Counted from the stretch's first letter, positions 15,266 to 24,785 are shown. The stretch is 64,000 nucleotides of DNA from Vallitalea pronyensis (GCF_018141445.1 NZ_CP058649.1:3615001-3679000); one strand, 5' to 3'. The notes: generated by a model from the letters alone, not told the origin. Numbers and translations: made by a program.

Positions 15266-17623
15266 ATGTTAAAAGTACTTAAAAGAAACGGGTCAATTGT
15301 CAATTTTGATGTGAATAAGATTATAACGGCCATTAGCTTATCCATGGCAGAAACAAAAGCAGATGTTGACTCAGACCTGGCGAAAACCATTGGCGAACGT
15401 GTGGAAGCTACATTACGCACTTATGAGCACCAGATATCTGTTGAAGATATTCAAGACCTTGTTGAAGAAATGCTCATGGAATCCCCAAGAAAAGATGCTG
15501 CAAAACGGTATATCCTTTATCGTTATGAGCGTGATAAAAATAGAGACCGTCGTAAAAAACGCACAGATGGCCGTTTGTTATCCCATGAATTTATCAGCCG
15601 CTATAAACATCGTCCCAACCCTATGAAACAATTAGGAAATTTCGTTTATTATCGTACGTATTCAAGATGGTTATCCGATGAAAAACGTCGTGAATATTGG
15701 TGGGAAACTGTTCGACGGGCTGTTGAATATAACTGTAGTCTTGTCCCTACTACGAAAGCAGAAGCAGAAAAACTATACGATAACATCTTTCACTTAAGAC
15801 AGTTTTTATCTGGTAGAACTTTCTGGGTGGGTAACACAGATGTAGCAAAAAATTATCCCATGTCCAATTATAACTGCTCCTTTACCGTTATTGATGATTT
15901 TGACAGCTTTAAAGACTTGTTTTATATGCTCATGATTGGTTCCGGTGTGGGTATCCGTATTTTAAAAGATGATGTTAACCGCTTGCCTAAGATACGCACA
16001 AGTTTTGATATTATTCATGAAGACTATACACCAACACCTATGCACCTTAGAGAAGATAGTACAAGCTTGGAATTCAGTCATAATAACACGGTTAAAATTA
16101 TTATTGGGGATAGCAAGGAAGGATGGGTTCAAGCACTTGACTTCTACCTGAAAGTATTATATAGCAATGAATACCGCAAAATCAATACCGTGATCATTAA
16201 TTATAATCACGTAAGACCAAAAGGTGAAAAGCTTAAGACATTCGGAGGAACAGCAAGTGGACATCAGAGTCTTAAAAACATGTTTATTAAAATAACCAGC
16301 ATCATTAAAAAACGGGGTGTTTTAAACAACGAAGATTATGTGAAACTCTTACCCATTGATTGTTTGGATATCGCTAACATCGTTGGTGAAAATGTGGTTG
16401 TTGGTGGTGTTCGTAGGACCGCTGAAATCGTACTTGTTGACCCAGATGACAAGGAAGCTATTGAAGCTAAAAGTCATCTCTATAAACAGATTGACGGTCA
16501 ATGGATTGTGGATGAAGACATTATTCACCGTCAAATGAGTAATAATTCCATTTACTATCGAGAAAAACCATCAAGAGAACAGCTTCATTGGCAAATAGAG
16601 CAAATGCGCTATTCTGGTGAACCGGGCTGGGTTAATGAATCTGCCGGACTCAAGCGTCGACCAAATATGAATGGTGTCAATCCTTGTGGTGAAATCCTTC
16701 TTGATTCAAAAGGCCTATGCAACCTGACAACCATCAATGTCTTTGCCTTTGTGAAAGACGATAATACCCTTGATTTTGATGGCTTATTTGAAGCTCAAAA
16801 GCTATCTGCTCGAGCCGGTTACCGTATGACTTGCACAGACCTTGAAATTCCCCGTTGGAATTATATTCAAAAACGTGACAAGCTTCTAGGCTGTTCCCTT
16901 ACAGGATGGCAGGACCTGGTGAACGCTACAGCCCTATCCAAAAAAGAGCAAGGAAAGCTGCTACGTGAATTACGTACCATTGCTAAAATGGCTGCTAAGG
17001 ATTATGCTAATGAAATTGGAGAAAATATACCTTTACTGGTAACAACGGTGAAACCGGAAGGTACATTAAGTCAATTACCTACTGTATCAAGCGGTGTTCA
17101 TTATTCCCACTCACCTTACTACATTCGTCGCGTACGTATTAACAGTGACGACCCTCTTGTTAAAGTGTGCGAGGAACTGGATTACCCTATCTTCCCAGAA
17201 GTGGGTCAAGATATGGAGACTTGTACAACGAAAGTCATTGAATTCCCAGTTAAAGCACCAGAAGGCATTACAAAATATGATGTATCGGCTATTGAGCAAT
17301 TAGAAAATTATAAGCTTTTTATGGAAAATTATGTGGATCACAACTGCTCCATTACGGTTCATGTACGTGAACATGAATGGGCTGATGTAGAAGAATGGGT
17401 ATGGAAACATTGGGATGATACGGTTGCTCTTTCCTTCCTCTCTCTCGATGACAATTTCTACAACTTATTACCTTATGAAGCGATTGAGCAAGAAGAATAT
17501 GAGAAACGTTTAGCCAATATGCGACCTTTCTTACCAAATCTTATTAGTAAATATGAGAAAAATGAGGTTGAATTTGATATTGGTGCAGCTGACTGTGAAG
17601 GAGGCGTTTGCCCAATACGATAA
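15266..17623 (+). CDS. nrdJ: Adenosylcobalamin-dependent ribonucleoside-triphosphate reductase (class II)
   Basis: Reduces ribonucleoside triphosphates to deoxy forms using a B12 radical, independent of oxygen. 785 residues. An N-terminal ATP-cone (about 1-95, VLKRNGSIVNFDVNKI) provides allosteric control and is absent from the Lactobacillus leichmannii enzyme. The radical/substrate cysteines align with that enzyme: C204 in NCSF, C474 in NPCGE and C485 eleven residues later in GLCNL, as for C119, C408 and C419. The C-terminal shuttle pair C777/C782 lies in DCEGGVCP. All redox residues are intact, so it should be active. Start follows AAAGGAATGGA. NrdR control at the promoter is likely. Confidence 0.95.
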   Translation: MLKVLKRNGSIVNFDVNKIITAISLSMAETKADVDSDLAKTIGERVEATLRTYEHQISVEDIQDLVEEMLMESPRKDAAKRYILYRYERDKNRDRRKKRTDGRLLSHEFISRYKHRPNPMKQLGNFVYYRTYSRWLSDEKRREYWWETVRRAVEYNCSLVPTTKAEAEKLYDNIFHLRQFLSGRTFWVGNTDVAKNYPMSNYNCSFTVIDDFDSFKDLFYMLMIGSGVGIRILKDDVNRLPKIRTSFDIIHEDYTPTPMHLREDSTSLEFSHNNTVKIIIGDSKEGWVQALDFYLKVLYSNEYRKINTVIINYNHVRPKGEKLKTFGGTASGHQSLKNMFIKITSIIKKRGVLNNEDYVKLLPIDCLDIANIVGENVVVGGVRRTAEIVLVDPDDKEAIEAKSHLYKQIDGQWIVDEDIIHRQMSNNSIYYREKPSREQLHWQIEQMRYSGEPGWVNESAGLKRRPNMNGVNPCGEILLDSKGLCNLTTINVFAFVKDDNTLDFDGLFEAQKLSARAGYRMTCTDLEIPRWNYIQKRDKLLGCSLTGWQDLVNATALSKKEQGKLLRELRTIAKMAAKDYANEIGENIPLLVTTVKPEGTLSQLPTVSSGVHYSHSPYYIRRVRINSDDPLVKVCEELDYPIFPEVGQDMETCTTKVIEFPVKAPEGITKYDVSAIEQLENYKLFMENYVDHNCSITVHVREHEWADVEEWVWKHWDDTVALSFLSLDDNFYNLLPYEAIEQEEYEKRLANMRPFLPNLISKYEKNEVEFDIGAADCEGGVCPIR

Positions 17624-17628
17624 GCATA

Positions 17629-17686
17629 TAGCTGAGTGAGCAAGTGCAGTCCCTTTTCATGAAACACAGCTCTTGTCACTCAGCTA
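17629..17686 (+). terminator. Inverted repeat after nrdJ
   Basis: Arms 17629-17644 and 17672-17686 are complementary over 15 bp with a one-base bulge. There is no clear U-run, so it may stabilise the 3' end or terminate weakly. Confidence 0.5.
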
Positions 17687-17912
17687 ACGCCATTAAAATG
17701 TCAATATGATCATCATGTTACCTTCCCTACTTATAGCAAAATAAACGTTGGCACAACCATTAAAACCGTATTCCTTATTTAAAGAAAAGCAATGAAACAG
17801 ACATAAATTGTAAGATATTACAAGTAAACGTCAAGATCATGCATAAAAGGATGTCAAAAAAGTCATACTTTATAATGTATGAAGAGCTCATTACAAATAC
17901 GGAGGAAAACAC

Positions 17913-18383
17913 ATGAAAAAATTATGTTTATTATTGCTGCTTGTCATCTCCATGACGCTTATGGGTTGTGCCACAACTAATGACGATAAGGATATGGATG
18001 ATACAGGTAATGATACGGAAGGTACAGATACAGGTGATATGACAACAGACGATATGTCCAAGTGGAAAGATGGTTCATACACAGGTGAAGGTGATCCATG
18101 GGAGTATGGCTCTGAAGATTCCACTGTGGTTGTGAAAGATGGTCGGATGACAGAAATTACATTACGCCGCTATGATAATGAAGGTGCTGAAGTAGATTAT
18201 GAATTATGGACCGGTCAAGAAATAGATGGCAAGACATATCCTGACTTAAAGCAATACAGAGAAGATATGGCAAACAAAATGATTGAAGCACAATCAACAG
18301 AAGTTGATTCCATCGCTGGAGCAACAGTATCTTGTGATAACTGGAAATTAGCTACAAAAAGAGCTCTTGATAAAGCAAAATAA
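17913..18383 (+). CDS. Lipoprotein with FMN-binding domain
   Basis: 156 residues. A signal peptide ends in the lipobox LMGC (C19). An acidic, Thr/Asp/Gly-rich linker follows to about residue 50, then a small FMN_bind-type domain. The domain has the covalent-flavin-like motif DSIAGATVSCDNW near 133-145 (family form D-x-x-S/A-G-A-T-x-T/S). Related proteins take part in extracytoplasmic flavin electron transfer or are flavinylated by ApbE; no ApbE is in the window. The hairpin terminator follows at once, so it is monocistronic. RBS GGAGG precedes the start. Confidence 0.8.
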   Translation: MKKLCLLLLLVISMTLMGCATTNDDKDMDDTGNDTEGTDTGDMTTDDMSKWKDGSYTGEGDPWEYGSEDSTVVVKDGRMTEITLRRYDNEGAEVDYELWTGQEIDGKTYPDLKQYREDMANKMIEAQSTEVDSIAGATVSCDNWKLATKRALDKAK

Positions 18384-18387
18384 AAAC

Positions 18388-18415
18388 AGAGGTGTGGTAT
18401 CACCTCTATTTTTTA
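18388..18415. terminator. Bidirectional terminator
   Basis: AGAGGTG and CACCTCT are separated by 6 nt and followed by ATTTTTTAT on the plus strand; A-rich sequence on the other side serves the convergent HAD gene. Confidence 0.85.
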
Positions 18416-18423
18416 TCCTATAA

Positions 18424-19140
18424 TTACCCATTCACATGGGGTAATGAAGCTACATATTCAAATAAATCCTCATAATTACCTCTTAACGTACAATCAACAG
18501 TATCATTATTTCGATTGATAAGATGGTTTTCTACAAGAAATGTTTTTAGGCCTAGTTTGCCTGCTACAAGGTCTTCTTGTACATCATTTCCAATCATCAT
18601 ACATTCATCAGGTTGTTTGTCAATATGGGTTAAGATTTCTTCATAATAAGCTGTATATGGCTTACAATAATGACTGTTTTCATAAGCAGTAATATGTTCA
18701 AAATCTTCTGGTTGAAGCCCAGCCCAATGAATACGATGGTGAACTGCAGTTAAAGGAAATAACGGATTTGTAGCAAGAACAATGGTATAGCCCTTTTCTT
18801 TTAACAGCTTGATAGCATCAATGACATACTGACTTTTAGATACTGCTTTTTCTACTTCTAAGAATCCTGTTTCATAGAACCGATCGAATCGTTCTTTATA
18901 CTCGTCCATCTCATCTCCAACAAAAGTCGCAAACTTGTCCATGAATAGTTCTTGATTTGTACGTTCCTCATCATTTTCATCACGCATATGTGCTGTGGCA
19001 CCCCATATATAGTTAACAAAAGTCTTCTTATCCATTTTATCTTCAAAGGTTCTATGCAATGCATCAAAATAAGTATCAACAAATATTTTTTCGTCAAGTG
19101 GCAGTAATGTTCCGTCTAAGTCAAACAAAATTGTATTCAT
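18424..19140 (-). CDS. HAD-superfamily hydrolase
   Basis: 238 residues. Motif I FDLDGTLLPLDE at 5-16 supplies the nucleophile Asp, motif II is ATNP near 118, motif III Lys and motif IV MIGNDVQEDL near 176. Acts on a phosphorylated small molecule in the cytoplasm; the substrate is unknown. The helical cap between motifs I and II places it in the YjjG/phosphoglycolate-like group. Start follows AAAGGGG. It is alone in its transcript, convergent with the FMN lipoprotein. Confidence 0.88.
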   Translation of the reverse strand: MNTILFDLDGTLLPLDEKIFVDTYFDALHRTFEDKMDKKTFVNYIWGATAHMRDENDEERTNQELFMDKFATFVGDEMDEYKERFDRFYETGFLEVEKAVSKSQYVIDAIKLLKEKGYTIVLATNPLFPLTAVHHRIHWAGLQPEDFEHITAYENSHYCKPYTAYYEEILTHIDKQPDECMMIGNDVQEDLVAGKLGLKTFLVENHLINRNNDTVDCTLRGNYEDLFEYVASLPHVNG

Positions 19141-19293
19141 CTTTATTACCCCTTTCTTATCTTCCGTTCAATATTGCACATGTGACATGTATAATCGTCG
19201 CCTATTATAGCATAACTTTGACAATGTTTCAATTATTAGGGTTGTTAATGGCATTACAGCACTTCATAACGGTATCATCTTGTATAGGACTAA

Positions 19294-19554
19294 CTAACAC
19301 GTATTAATATTACCTTCATCAAATTGGAATGTTTTGGTGATTGAAAGTGTAGGTGTAACATATATGGTTAGTGTCGCTGACTGGGCAAATTGCCGTGTTT
19401 CTTCTTTTGTTGTTAATTGAAACGGTATATTGGCTTCAATTAAAATAGTAATTAAGTTTTGAATTTGTTTTAAACTAATAATACCAAGATTATTGCTTTT
19501 CCATAAATGCGATGATAATAATGATAGAACATTATTAATGCAATCATCTCTCAT
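19294..19554 (-). CDS. Small protein of unknown function
   Basis: An 86-residue product from ATG 19554, or up to 109 residues if translated from 19623. No recognised domain. The N-terminal half looks helical (CINNVLSLLSSHLWKS) and the C-terminal half beta-rich with TLTIYVTPTLSI. Ribosome binding sites are weak for every possible start (GGGTGG only), so the start is uncertain. It is flanked by the HAD gene and the divergent ylbF-like gene. I cannot assign a function. Confidence 0.45.
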   Translation of the reverse strand: MRDDCINNVLSLLSSHLWKSNNLGIISLKQIQNLITILIEANIPFQLTTKEETRQFAQSATLTIYVTPTLSITKTFQFDEGNINTC

Positions 19555-19799
19555 AAAAATGCCACCCACTATCTTTACCGTATTGTACAAGTTTATTGTA
19601 AGCATACCACCCATATATATCATAAAACATGTATCTCTATATTATATGTAGAAACTGACTCCTGTGATACGCATATGAAGACATACTTCATAATTATCTG
19701 TAAACGGGCCAAATGCTTTTTCAATATAACAAGAAATATTCATATGTGTTGGTGTTATTGAATATATTGTAATCACAAATATTATTGAGGTGATAAGCA

Positions 19800-20135
19800 A
19801 TGAATATTCAACAAAAAACAAGAGAAATTGTACAATTAGTGCAAGCAACACCCGATTATGCTAAAGCCAAGTCTCTAAAAGCTCAGATTCTAAGAGACCC
19901 TCGTTTAACGCGAATGGTAAAAACGTTTCAAGATGAACAGAGCAAACTTTATAATCGTAATCTTCCACCACAACAATTAGATGCTGAAATGAAAAAACTT
20001 GTAGATAATTTTGAACGCAACTCCAGTAATACAATTATTGGTAATTATGCTTCTGCCATGCAAAAAGTTCAAGAAAAAGTGTATCAAATCAATATGAGTA
20101 TCTTAGAAAGCATTGACAAAGACCTTAGTATATAA
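19800..20135 (+). CDS. YlbF/YmcA-family protein
   Basis: 111 residues, all helical, matching the YlbF/YmcA (DUF964) family: an early DYAKAKSLKAQIL-type segment and the helix pair LPPQQLDAEMKKLVDNFERN. In Bacillus, YlbF, YmcA and YaaT form a complex that promotes RNase Y mRNA maturation and affects sporulation and competence. Clostridial versions are less studied. It precedes the YcaO gene by about 34 bp on the same strand, so a shared transcript is likely. RBS GAGGTGA. Confidence 0.82.
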   Translation: MNIQQKTREIVQLVQATPDYAKAKSLKAQILRDPRLTRMVKTFQDEQSKLYNRNLPPQQLDAEMKKLVDNFERNSSNTIIGNYASAMQKVQEKVYQINMSILESIDKDLSI

Positions 20136-20169
20136 CGACATTTCCTAGAATCAGAAAGGAATGGTTAAC

Positions 20170-21978
20170 ATGACTTCTATCAAAGAACAGAAATATAAGG
20201 ATCGAGCGCCTTATACGACCATACATAATATACGTAGTAAATTAGTAGAAGTCGGTATATTAACAACAGAATCCAATTGGCTGCATACACTGGACGGATT
20301 CTATAGCGTCACACTATCTGTTGATGGCACGACTGTACGTACCAATGGTAAAGGTACAACAAAAGCTTATGCCCTAGCTAGTGCTTATGGTGAATTAATG
20401 GAACGCCTTCAAAATCTTGCACCTTTTCGACTTTCCATGGACTTTGATGAAGGTGTTTTTTCTGGTAACTTTTATTATGCACCGGATGAAAAATCCTTTT
20501 CTATGGATGAACTGCTACAGTTCGACAATGAATGGTTAGCTTGGCAATTAAGCCATACACCAACCCATACACAAGAAATAACTACTATACTGCATGCTTG
20601 GAGACAAATATCATACGAAGATATCCCAACAGATTTTATAGCTGTACCTTATAAGAACATAAGTCATCACACCCAATCTTACATTCCCATAAAAATGGCC
20701 AATAAAATGTATATGTCTAATGGCATGTGTGCAGGTAACACCCGTGCAGAAGCATGTATTCAAGGTATTTGCGAAATTATGGAGCGATACGTCAATCAAA
20801 AAATAATACGTGAACGCATAACACCACCTACTATTCCTGATGATTTTCTAAACCAATATCCTGCCATTATGAAAATGATTAAGTCCATAGAGGTTGAAGG
20901 GCACCACAGAGTCATTGTAAAAGACTGCTCTCTTGGAAAAGGTTATCCTGTCACATGCGTGATTTTTATCGACCTGCGGACCGCCGAATACTTTATTAAG
21001 TTTGGTTCATCCCCCATTTTTGAAATATCCTTAGAACGAACCTTAACAGAACTCTTACAAGGGCAACATATTAATAAGATGAAAGGATTAAAAGATTTCC
21101 AAGTTACCCTGCCTGTTAAAAGTGAAGATGATAATATCATGAACATTTTAGTGAACGGTTCTGGCTATTATCCAAGAGAAATATTTATGCATACACCATC
21201 TTATACTTGGGATGGCTTTCATGGTTTTTCTGGTGAATCAAATGAAGAAATACTTGAGCAATTGGTGTCATTTATTGAAGATTTAGGTTATAGCCTATTG
21301 ATTAGAGATGTAAGCTTTCTTGACTTTCCAGCTTATCATATGATTATACCTGGCTTAAGTGAAGTTGAATCATTCTATCATGAAAGCTCCATACAGGATT
21401 ATGCTACCTATAACACCATTAAAAAACAAATAAGACGACTAAAATCTCTTACCTCTGAAGAAATTAGGGATTTAATTTATCTTATTACCAACAGCACCTA
21501 TCACCCAATGGCTCAGGTAGTAACACTACTAGGTCTAAAGCTTAAGCAACCTACACCTTGGTACTTTAACAACATGGCCTTGTTACTTGTGGCACTTTAT
21601 CTCAAAATAAATGATTATGATCATGCTCACAAGATCTTTAATGAATTCCTTGAGTACACCAAAAAATCTCATGGTTCAAAGCAAATGCTTACCTACTATA
21701 AATGTGTAAGCAGCTACCTTGAATTACGGGCTAAGACAATGGATAAAATGGCTATATTTATGCTGCTTACTACCTTCTATCCCATTAAAATAGTTCAAAA
21801 TGTTATCAAGACATTTGAAAATACAGAGGATATATTTCATGATTTAAATGGTCTTCAATGTTTTAACTGCCATGAGTGTTATCTTAGAACTGTTTGTATG
21901 TATTCAGGTAATCGAGATCTCCTATTAAAGCTCATGTCCTTATATCAAACACATGATGCTGACCAACAAGTAAAATAA
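20170..21978 (+). CDS. YcaO-domain protein, stand-alone, with C-terminal Cys cluster
   Basis: 602 residues. YcaO enzymes use ATP to activate peptide backbone amides, giving azolines, thioamides or related changes. The conserved ATP/Mg region is SNGMCAGNTRAEACIQGICE at about 183-202 (from ATG 20170), with further family strands SLERTLTELLQGQH and the late VSFLDFPAYHMIIPGL. A helical TPR-like stretch follows, similar in plan to E. coli YcaO, which assists RimO. Near the end lies C-x2-C-x2-C-x5-C (about 564-576), a likely metal site. ATG 20161 has no spacing from AAAGGA, so ATG 20170 is preferred. No cyclodehydratase partner (E1-like/ocin-ThiF) or TfuA is nearby. The substrate is unknown. Confidence 0.85.
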   Translation: MTSIKEQKYKDRAPYTTIHNIRSKLVEVGILTTESNWLHTLDGFYSVTLSVDGTTVRTNGKGTTKAYALASAYGELMERLQNLAPFRLSMDFDEGVFSGNFYYAPDEKSFSMDELLQFDNEWLAWQLSHTPTHTQEITTILHAWRQISYEDIPTDFIAVPYKNISHHTQSYIPIKMANKMYMSNGMCAGNTRAEACIQGICEIMERYVNQKIIRERITPPTIPDDFLNQYPAIMKMIKSIEVEGHHRVIVKDCSLGKGYPVTCVIFIDLRTAEYFIKFGSSPIFEISLERTLTELLQGQHINKMKGLKDFQVTLPVKSEDDNIMNILVNGSGYYPREIFMHTPSYTWDGFHGFSGESNEEILEQLVSFIEDLGYSLLIRDVSFLDFPAYHMIIPGLSEVESFYHESSIQDYATYNTIKKQIRRLKSLTSEEIRDLIYLITNSTYHPMAQVVTLLGLKLKQPTPWYFNNMALLLVALYLKINDYDHAHKIFNEFLEYTKKSHGSKQMLTYYKCVSSYLELRAKTMDKMAIFMLLTTFYPIKIVQNVIKTFENTEDIFHDLNGLQCFNCHECYLRTVCMYSGNRDLLLKLMSLYQTHDADQQVK

Positions 21979-21982
21979 ATAA

Positions 21983-22072
21983 AAAACCATATATCATCAT
22001 GGCATATTGTTGCTTCTCATTTATCTTATAACCTAGCAACAAGAAGTCATCCCATGACCGGTATATGGTTTT
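21983..22072. terminator. Nested bidirectional terminator between ycaO and the Met-rich gene
   Basis: Outer arms AAAACCATATA (21983-21993) and TATATGGTTTT (22062-22072) are exact complements. Inner arms TTGTTGCT (22007-22014) and AGCAACAA (22035-22042) also pair. The T-runs at each end serve both convergent genes. Confidence 0.7.
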
Positions 22073-22143
22073 ATAAGCCTATAGGCAAAAACTCATGGTC
22101 TATTTAGAGGTTGTATTACAAACTGAAATGAACTGTTAATGTC

Positions 22144-22608
22144 TTACATATCATCTTCCATATCCATATCATCCATTTCACCCATATACATACGCATCAT
22201 GGGATTCATGTTAGGATTCATATTCATCATGGGGTTCATCATCATGGCATTCATGTTCATCATAGCATTCATACTCATCATAGCGCTCATATTTGCCATA
22301 GCATTCATCATCATAGGGTTCATGCTCATCATAGCATTCATATTTGCCATAGCATTCATGCTCATCATAGCGTTCATACTCATGGCAGCATTCATATTAA
22401 CCATTGGGTTCATGCTCATCATGGCAGCTTCCATATCCTCCATTTCAGCCATTTCACCCATTTCGTCCATCTCGTTCATCTCATTCATCTCATCCATACG
22501 ATCCATATCCCTATTCTTCTTCATGTACATATCATAATCTTTCATAGGCATCATGTTATGCATCTTTTTATCATCTTTTTTCTTAGCGTTATATTGATAG
22601 CTCTCCAT
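22144..22608 (-). CDS. Methionine-rich repetitive protein
   Basis: 154 residues, of which I count 57 Met (about 37%). Three zones are visible: a Lys/Asp/Tyr head (1-38), a run of x-E-M triplets (about 39-59, DEMNEMNEMDEM and on), then N-A/P-M-M-S-M type repeats to about 140 and an acidic tail. There is no Cys, no Trp, one His, no signal peptide and no membrane helix. A strong RBS (AAAAGGAG, 8 nt) precedes ATG 22608, supporting real translation. The opposite-strand reading frame is Ile-rich and lacks such support. Closely spaced Met could bind soft metals such as Cu(I) or act as an oxidant sink; both are inference. No homolog is recognised. Confidence 0.75.
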   Translation of the reverse strand: MESYQYNAKKKDDKKMHNMMPMKDYDMYMKKNRDMDRMDEMNEMNEMDEMGEMAEMEDMEAAMMSMNPMVNMNAAMSMNAMMSMNAMANMNAMMSMNPMMMNAMANMSAMMSMNAMMNMNAMMMNPMMNMNPNMNPMMRMYMGEMDDMDMEDDM

Positions 22609-22759
22609 CAGAATTGCTCCTTTTATTTGTTCTAATACTACTATATGATAATAGGTGTGAGTGTGCTAAATAATTCTCTAATATAACACTTTATATAACT
22701 TATGATGATTTTGTTATTGTATTGGCTATCCACTTTTCTAAAGATACCATTCTGTATTT

Positions 22760-24436
22760 TTACATAGACTTTACGACGTTAATACCTAGCAAATGTAATG
22801 CATTTATACTCACTTGTATGACACCTTTAATCAAGGCTAAACGTGCAGACTGTAGTGCTTTGCTTTTGGCATGTATAATGGAGCACTGATGATAGAACGT
22901 TGAGAACTTCTTGGTTAGACCATAAACATAATTAGCAATAATGTGGGGACTTGCATCCTTAAGGGCCTTTGCTACTACGTCATTAAAAAATAGCAAATCC
23001 AATATCAAATCATAAACCAAATCTTCTTCTAGAAGACCATAGTCAATCTGTTCATCTTCTTGAAATTGGCATTTGTCTAAGATGGAATGTATTCTTGCTA
23101 TACTATATTGTAAATAAGGTCCTGTATTTCCCTCAAAACTTAAAGCCTTCTCCAAATCAAAGGTAACATTCTTATGATTGGCTGTCTTTAGTATGGCATA
23201 TTTTACTGCACCATAGGCAATTGTCTTTGCTGTAGTCACATCCACTTCCCTATTATTTTCTTTCATGTATGCCATGGATTTTTCAATGGCAAGGGACATA
23301 AAATCTTCTAATAAAACGACCTTTCCCTCACGAGTAGCCATTTTACCGTCTTTTAGCAATACAAATGAATAATGTACAGGTGTGGGTGCTGTGTACCCTA
23401 ATAGATCTAATGCAGCACTCACTTGTTGGTGATAGGACTTTTGATCTTCCCCTAGAACAATCATATTCACATGGGTATTAGTCTTTGCCTTGTGCATGGA
23501 ATAAGCAATATCTCGAAGTGGATACAGGGAGGTCTTATCTTTTCTGGATAAAACCAGATAAGGTGCTTTCGTCGGTATGTTGTATGCTTCTAGATTAAGA
23601 ACCAAGCGGCCTTCTTCATCTTCTTCCAGATTTCCTGTGGTCTTTAATTGTTTCAAAACTTCCTGTAATGCACCATTAAAAATATACGCTGATTCATATT
23701 GAAAGGTGTCGTAGTTAATGCTTAAGTCCTTGAAAAGACCTACTTGTCCTTTGATGCATATGTCTACAATGTTTTGAAATGATTTTCTAACAGAAACATC
23801 GCCATTTTCAAATGCATATAATAATTTAAATATTTCTTCTTCTATCTGTGGATTATCTTTCATGGCTTCATGCATACGCACATAGTGTTGCAACAACTCT
23901 TTAAATGTGACCTTCTCTTCATGTTGCGTTGCATACACTAACATGGCAATCTGCTTACCAACATCGTTTACAAAATAATGTGTATTCACTTTATAGCCTT
24001 CAAAAGTCATTAATCGTTTAAGTACATCACCAATAAGCGCATTTCTAGCACGACCAACATGGGGTGACGCATTAGGGTTAATACTGGTGTGCTCAATAAG
24101 GGCTGTTTTACCTATCCCCGATTCATTTGAACCATATTGGTGTTTCTTATGTTTAATTTCTAATAAAGTATCTTGAATCACTTGACGACGCTTAAAGTAA
24201 AAATTTAAATACCCATCTTTCGCAACCACTTGCTCTATAAAAGAAAGTGAATGAAAAGCATCTTTTAGTTCATGGGCTATGTCCATAGGGCTTTTTTTCA
24301 GCTTTTTTGCTAAAGGGAAACAAGGTAATGATAAATCACCTAATGCAAGGGAAGGCGGTCTAGTAAAGTGACATACCATCTTATCAAATGGTTCTTGTAA
24401 ACATGCATCAATTAATTGTGTATATGTTCGCATCAT
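22760..24436 (-). CDS. argS: Arginyl-tRNA synthetase
   Basis: Charges tRNA-Arg with arginine. 558 residues. The HIGH-like motif is NASPHVGRARN near 118-128, the KMSKS-loop region is KMATREGK, and the C-terminal DALR anticodon-binding domain includes NVTFDLEKALSFEGNTGPYLQY. Start 24436 follows AGGAGG; a second ATG next to it is the start of the same chain. It is controlled by the T-box leader upstream. All motifs needed for activity appear present. Confidence 0.94.
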   Translation of the reverse strand: MMRTYTQLIDACLQEPFDKMVCHFTRPPSLALGDLSLPCFPLAKKLKKSPMDIAHELKDAFHSLSFIEQVVAKDGYLNFYFKRRQVIQDTLLEIKHKKHQYGSNESGIGKTALIEHTSINPNASPHVGRARNALIGDVLKRLMTFEGYKVNTHYFVNDVGKQIAMLVYATQHEEKVTFKELLQHYVRMHEAMKDNPQIEEEIFKLLYAFENGDVSVRKSFQNIVDICIKGQVGLFKDLSINYDTFQYESAYIFNGALQEVLKQLKTTGNLEEDEEGRLVLNLEAYNIPTKAPYLVLSRKDKTSLYPLRDIAYSMHKAKTNTHVNMIVLGEDQKSYHQQVSAALDLLGYTAPTPVHYSFVLLKDGKMATREGKVVLLEDFMSLAIEKSMAYMKENNREVDVTTAKTIAYGAVKYAILKTANHKNVTFDLEKALSFEGNTGPYLQYSIARIHSILDKCQFQEDEQIDYGLLEEDLVYDLILDLLFFNDVVAKALKDASPHIIANYVYGLTKKFSTFYHQCSIIHAKSKALQSARLALIKGVIQVSINALHLLGINVVKSM

Positions 24437-24532
24437 ACATACTACCTCCTTTTACTTTTCTTATATCTTTAAACGCATATGAACATGCTTCTATTTCATA
24501 TACGAAATTCACAGATTTTCCTTATAAGACAA

Positions 24533-24785
24533 CAAAAAACCCCATCTCTTAATAGAGACGGGATTACCGCGGTACCACTCTCATTGATATCAACATCGAA
24601 TAGATGTTATCATATCCTCTCAAAGACCTTTATCGCAGGTATACGTTCTTTCTACTGGAATGTTCAAAAGAATGCTCCTTGGTGCGTTTCACAAACACAT
24701 GATCATTAGGCTTCCACCATTTCCTAACTCGCTGGTACAAGAGATGTTCGCTACTTATCCAAATCATCGCCTTATTCTATATTTT
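24533..24785 (-). promoter_or_regulatory. T-box leader of argS, arginine-specific
   Basis: The 14-nt T-box sequence is visible as GTGGTACCGCGG on the minus strand (24567-24581). A terminator hairpin (24533-24562, stem CCCGTCTCT/AGAGATGGGG with T6) follows. Stem I occupies the distal part. The likely specifier codon is CGC at 24684-24686 (minus strand context GAAA-CGC-ACC), an Arg codon. Uncharged tRNA-Arg should favour the antiterminator and raise argS expression. Confidence 0.88.

Noticed and set aside
19642-19851. 69-codon hydrophobic frame overlapping the ylbF-like start
   Set aside because: It overlaps the start and ribosome binding site of a well-supported gene and has no ribosome binding site of its own.
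22139-22537. Ile/Met-rich frame on the plus strand opposite the Met-rich gene
   Set aside because: It is the antisense reading of the repetitive Met codons, has no ribosome binding site, and the minus-strand gene has a strong one.
22144-22608. Met-rich protein as a RiPP precursor for the neighbouring YcaO
   Set aside because: It has no Cys, few Ser/Thr, no leader-core form, and is transcribed toward YcaO with a terminator between them.
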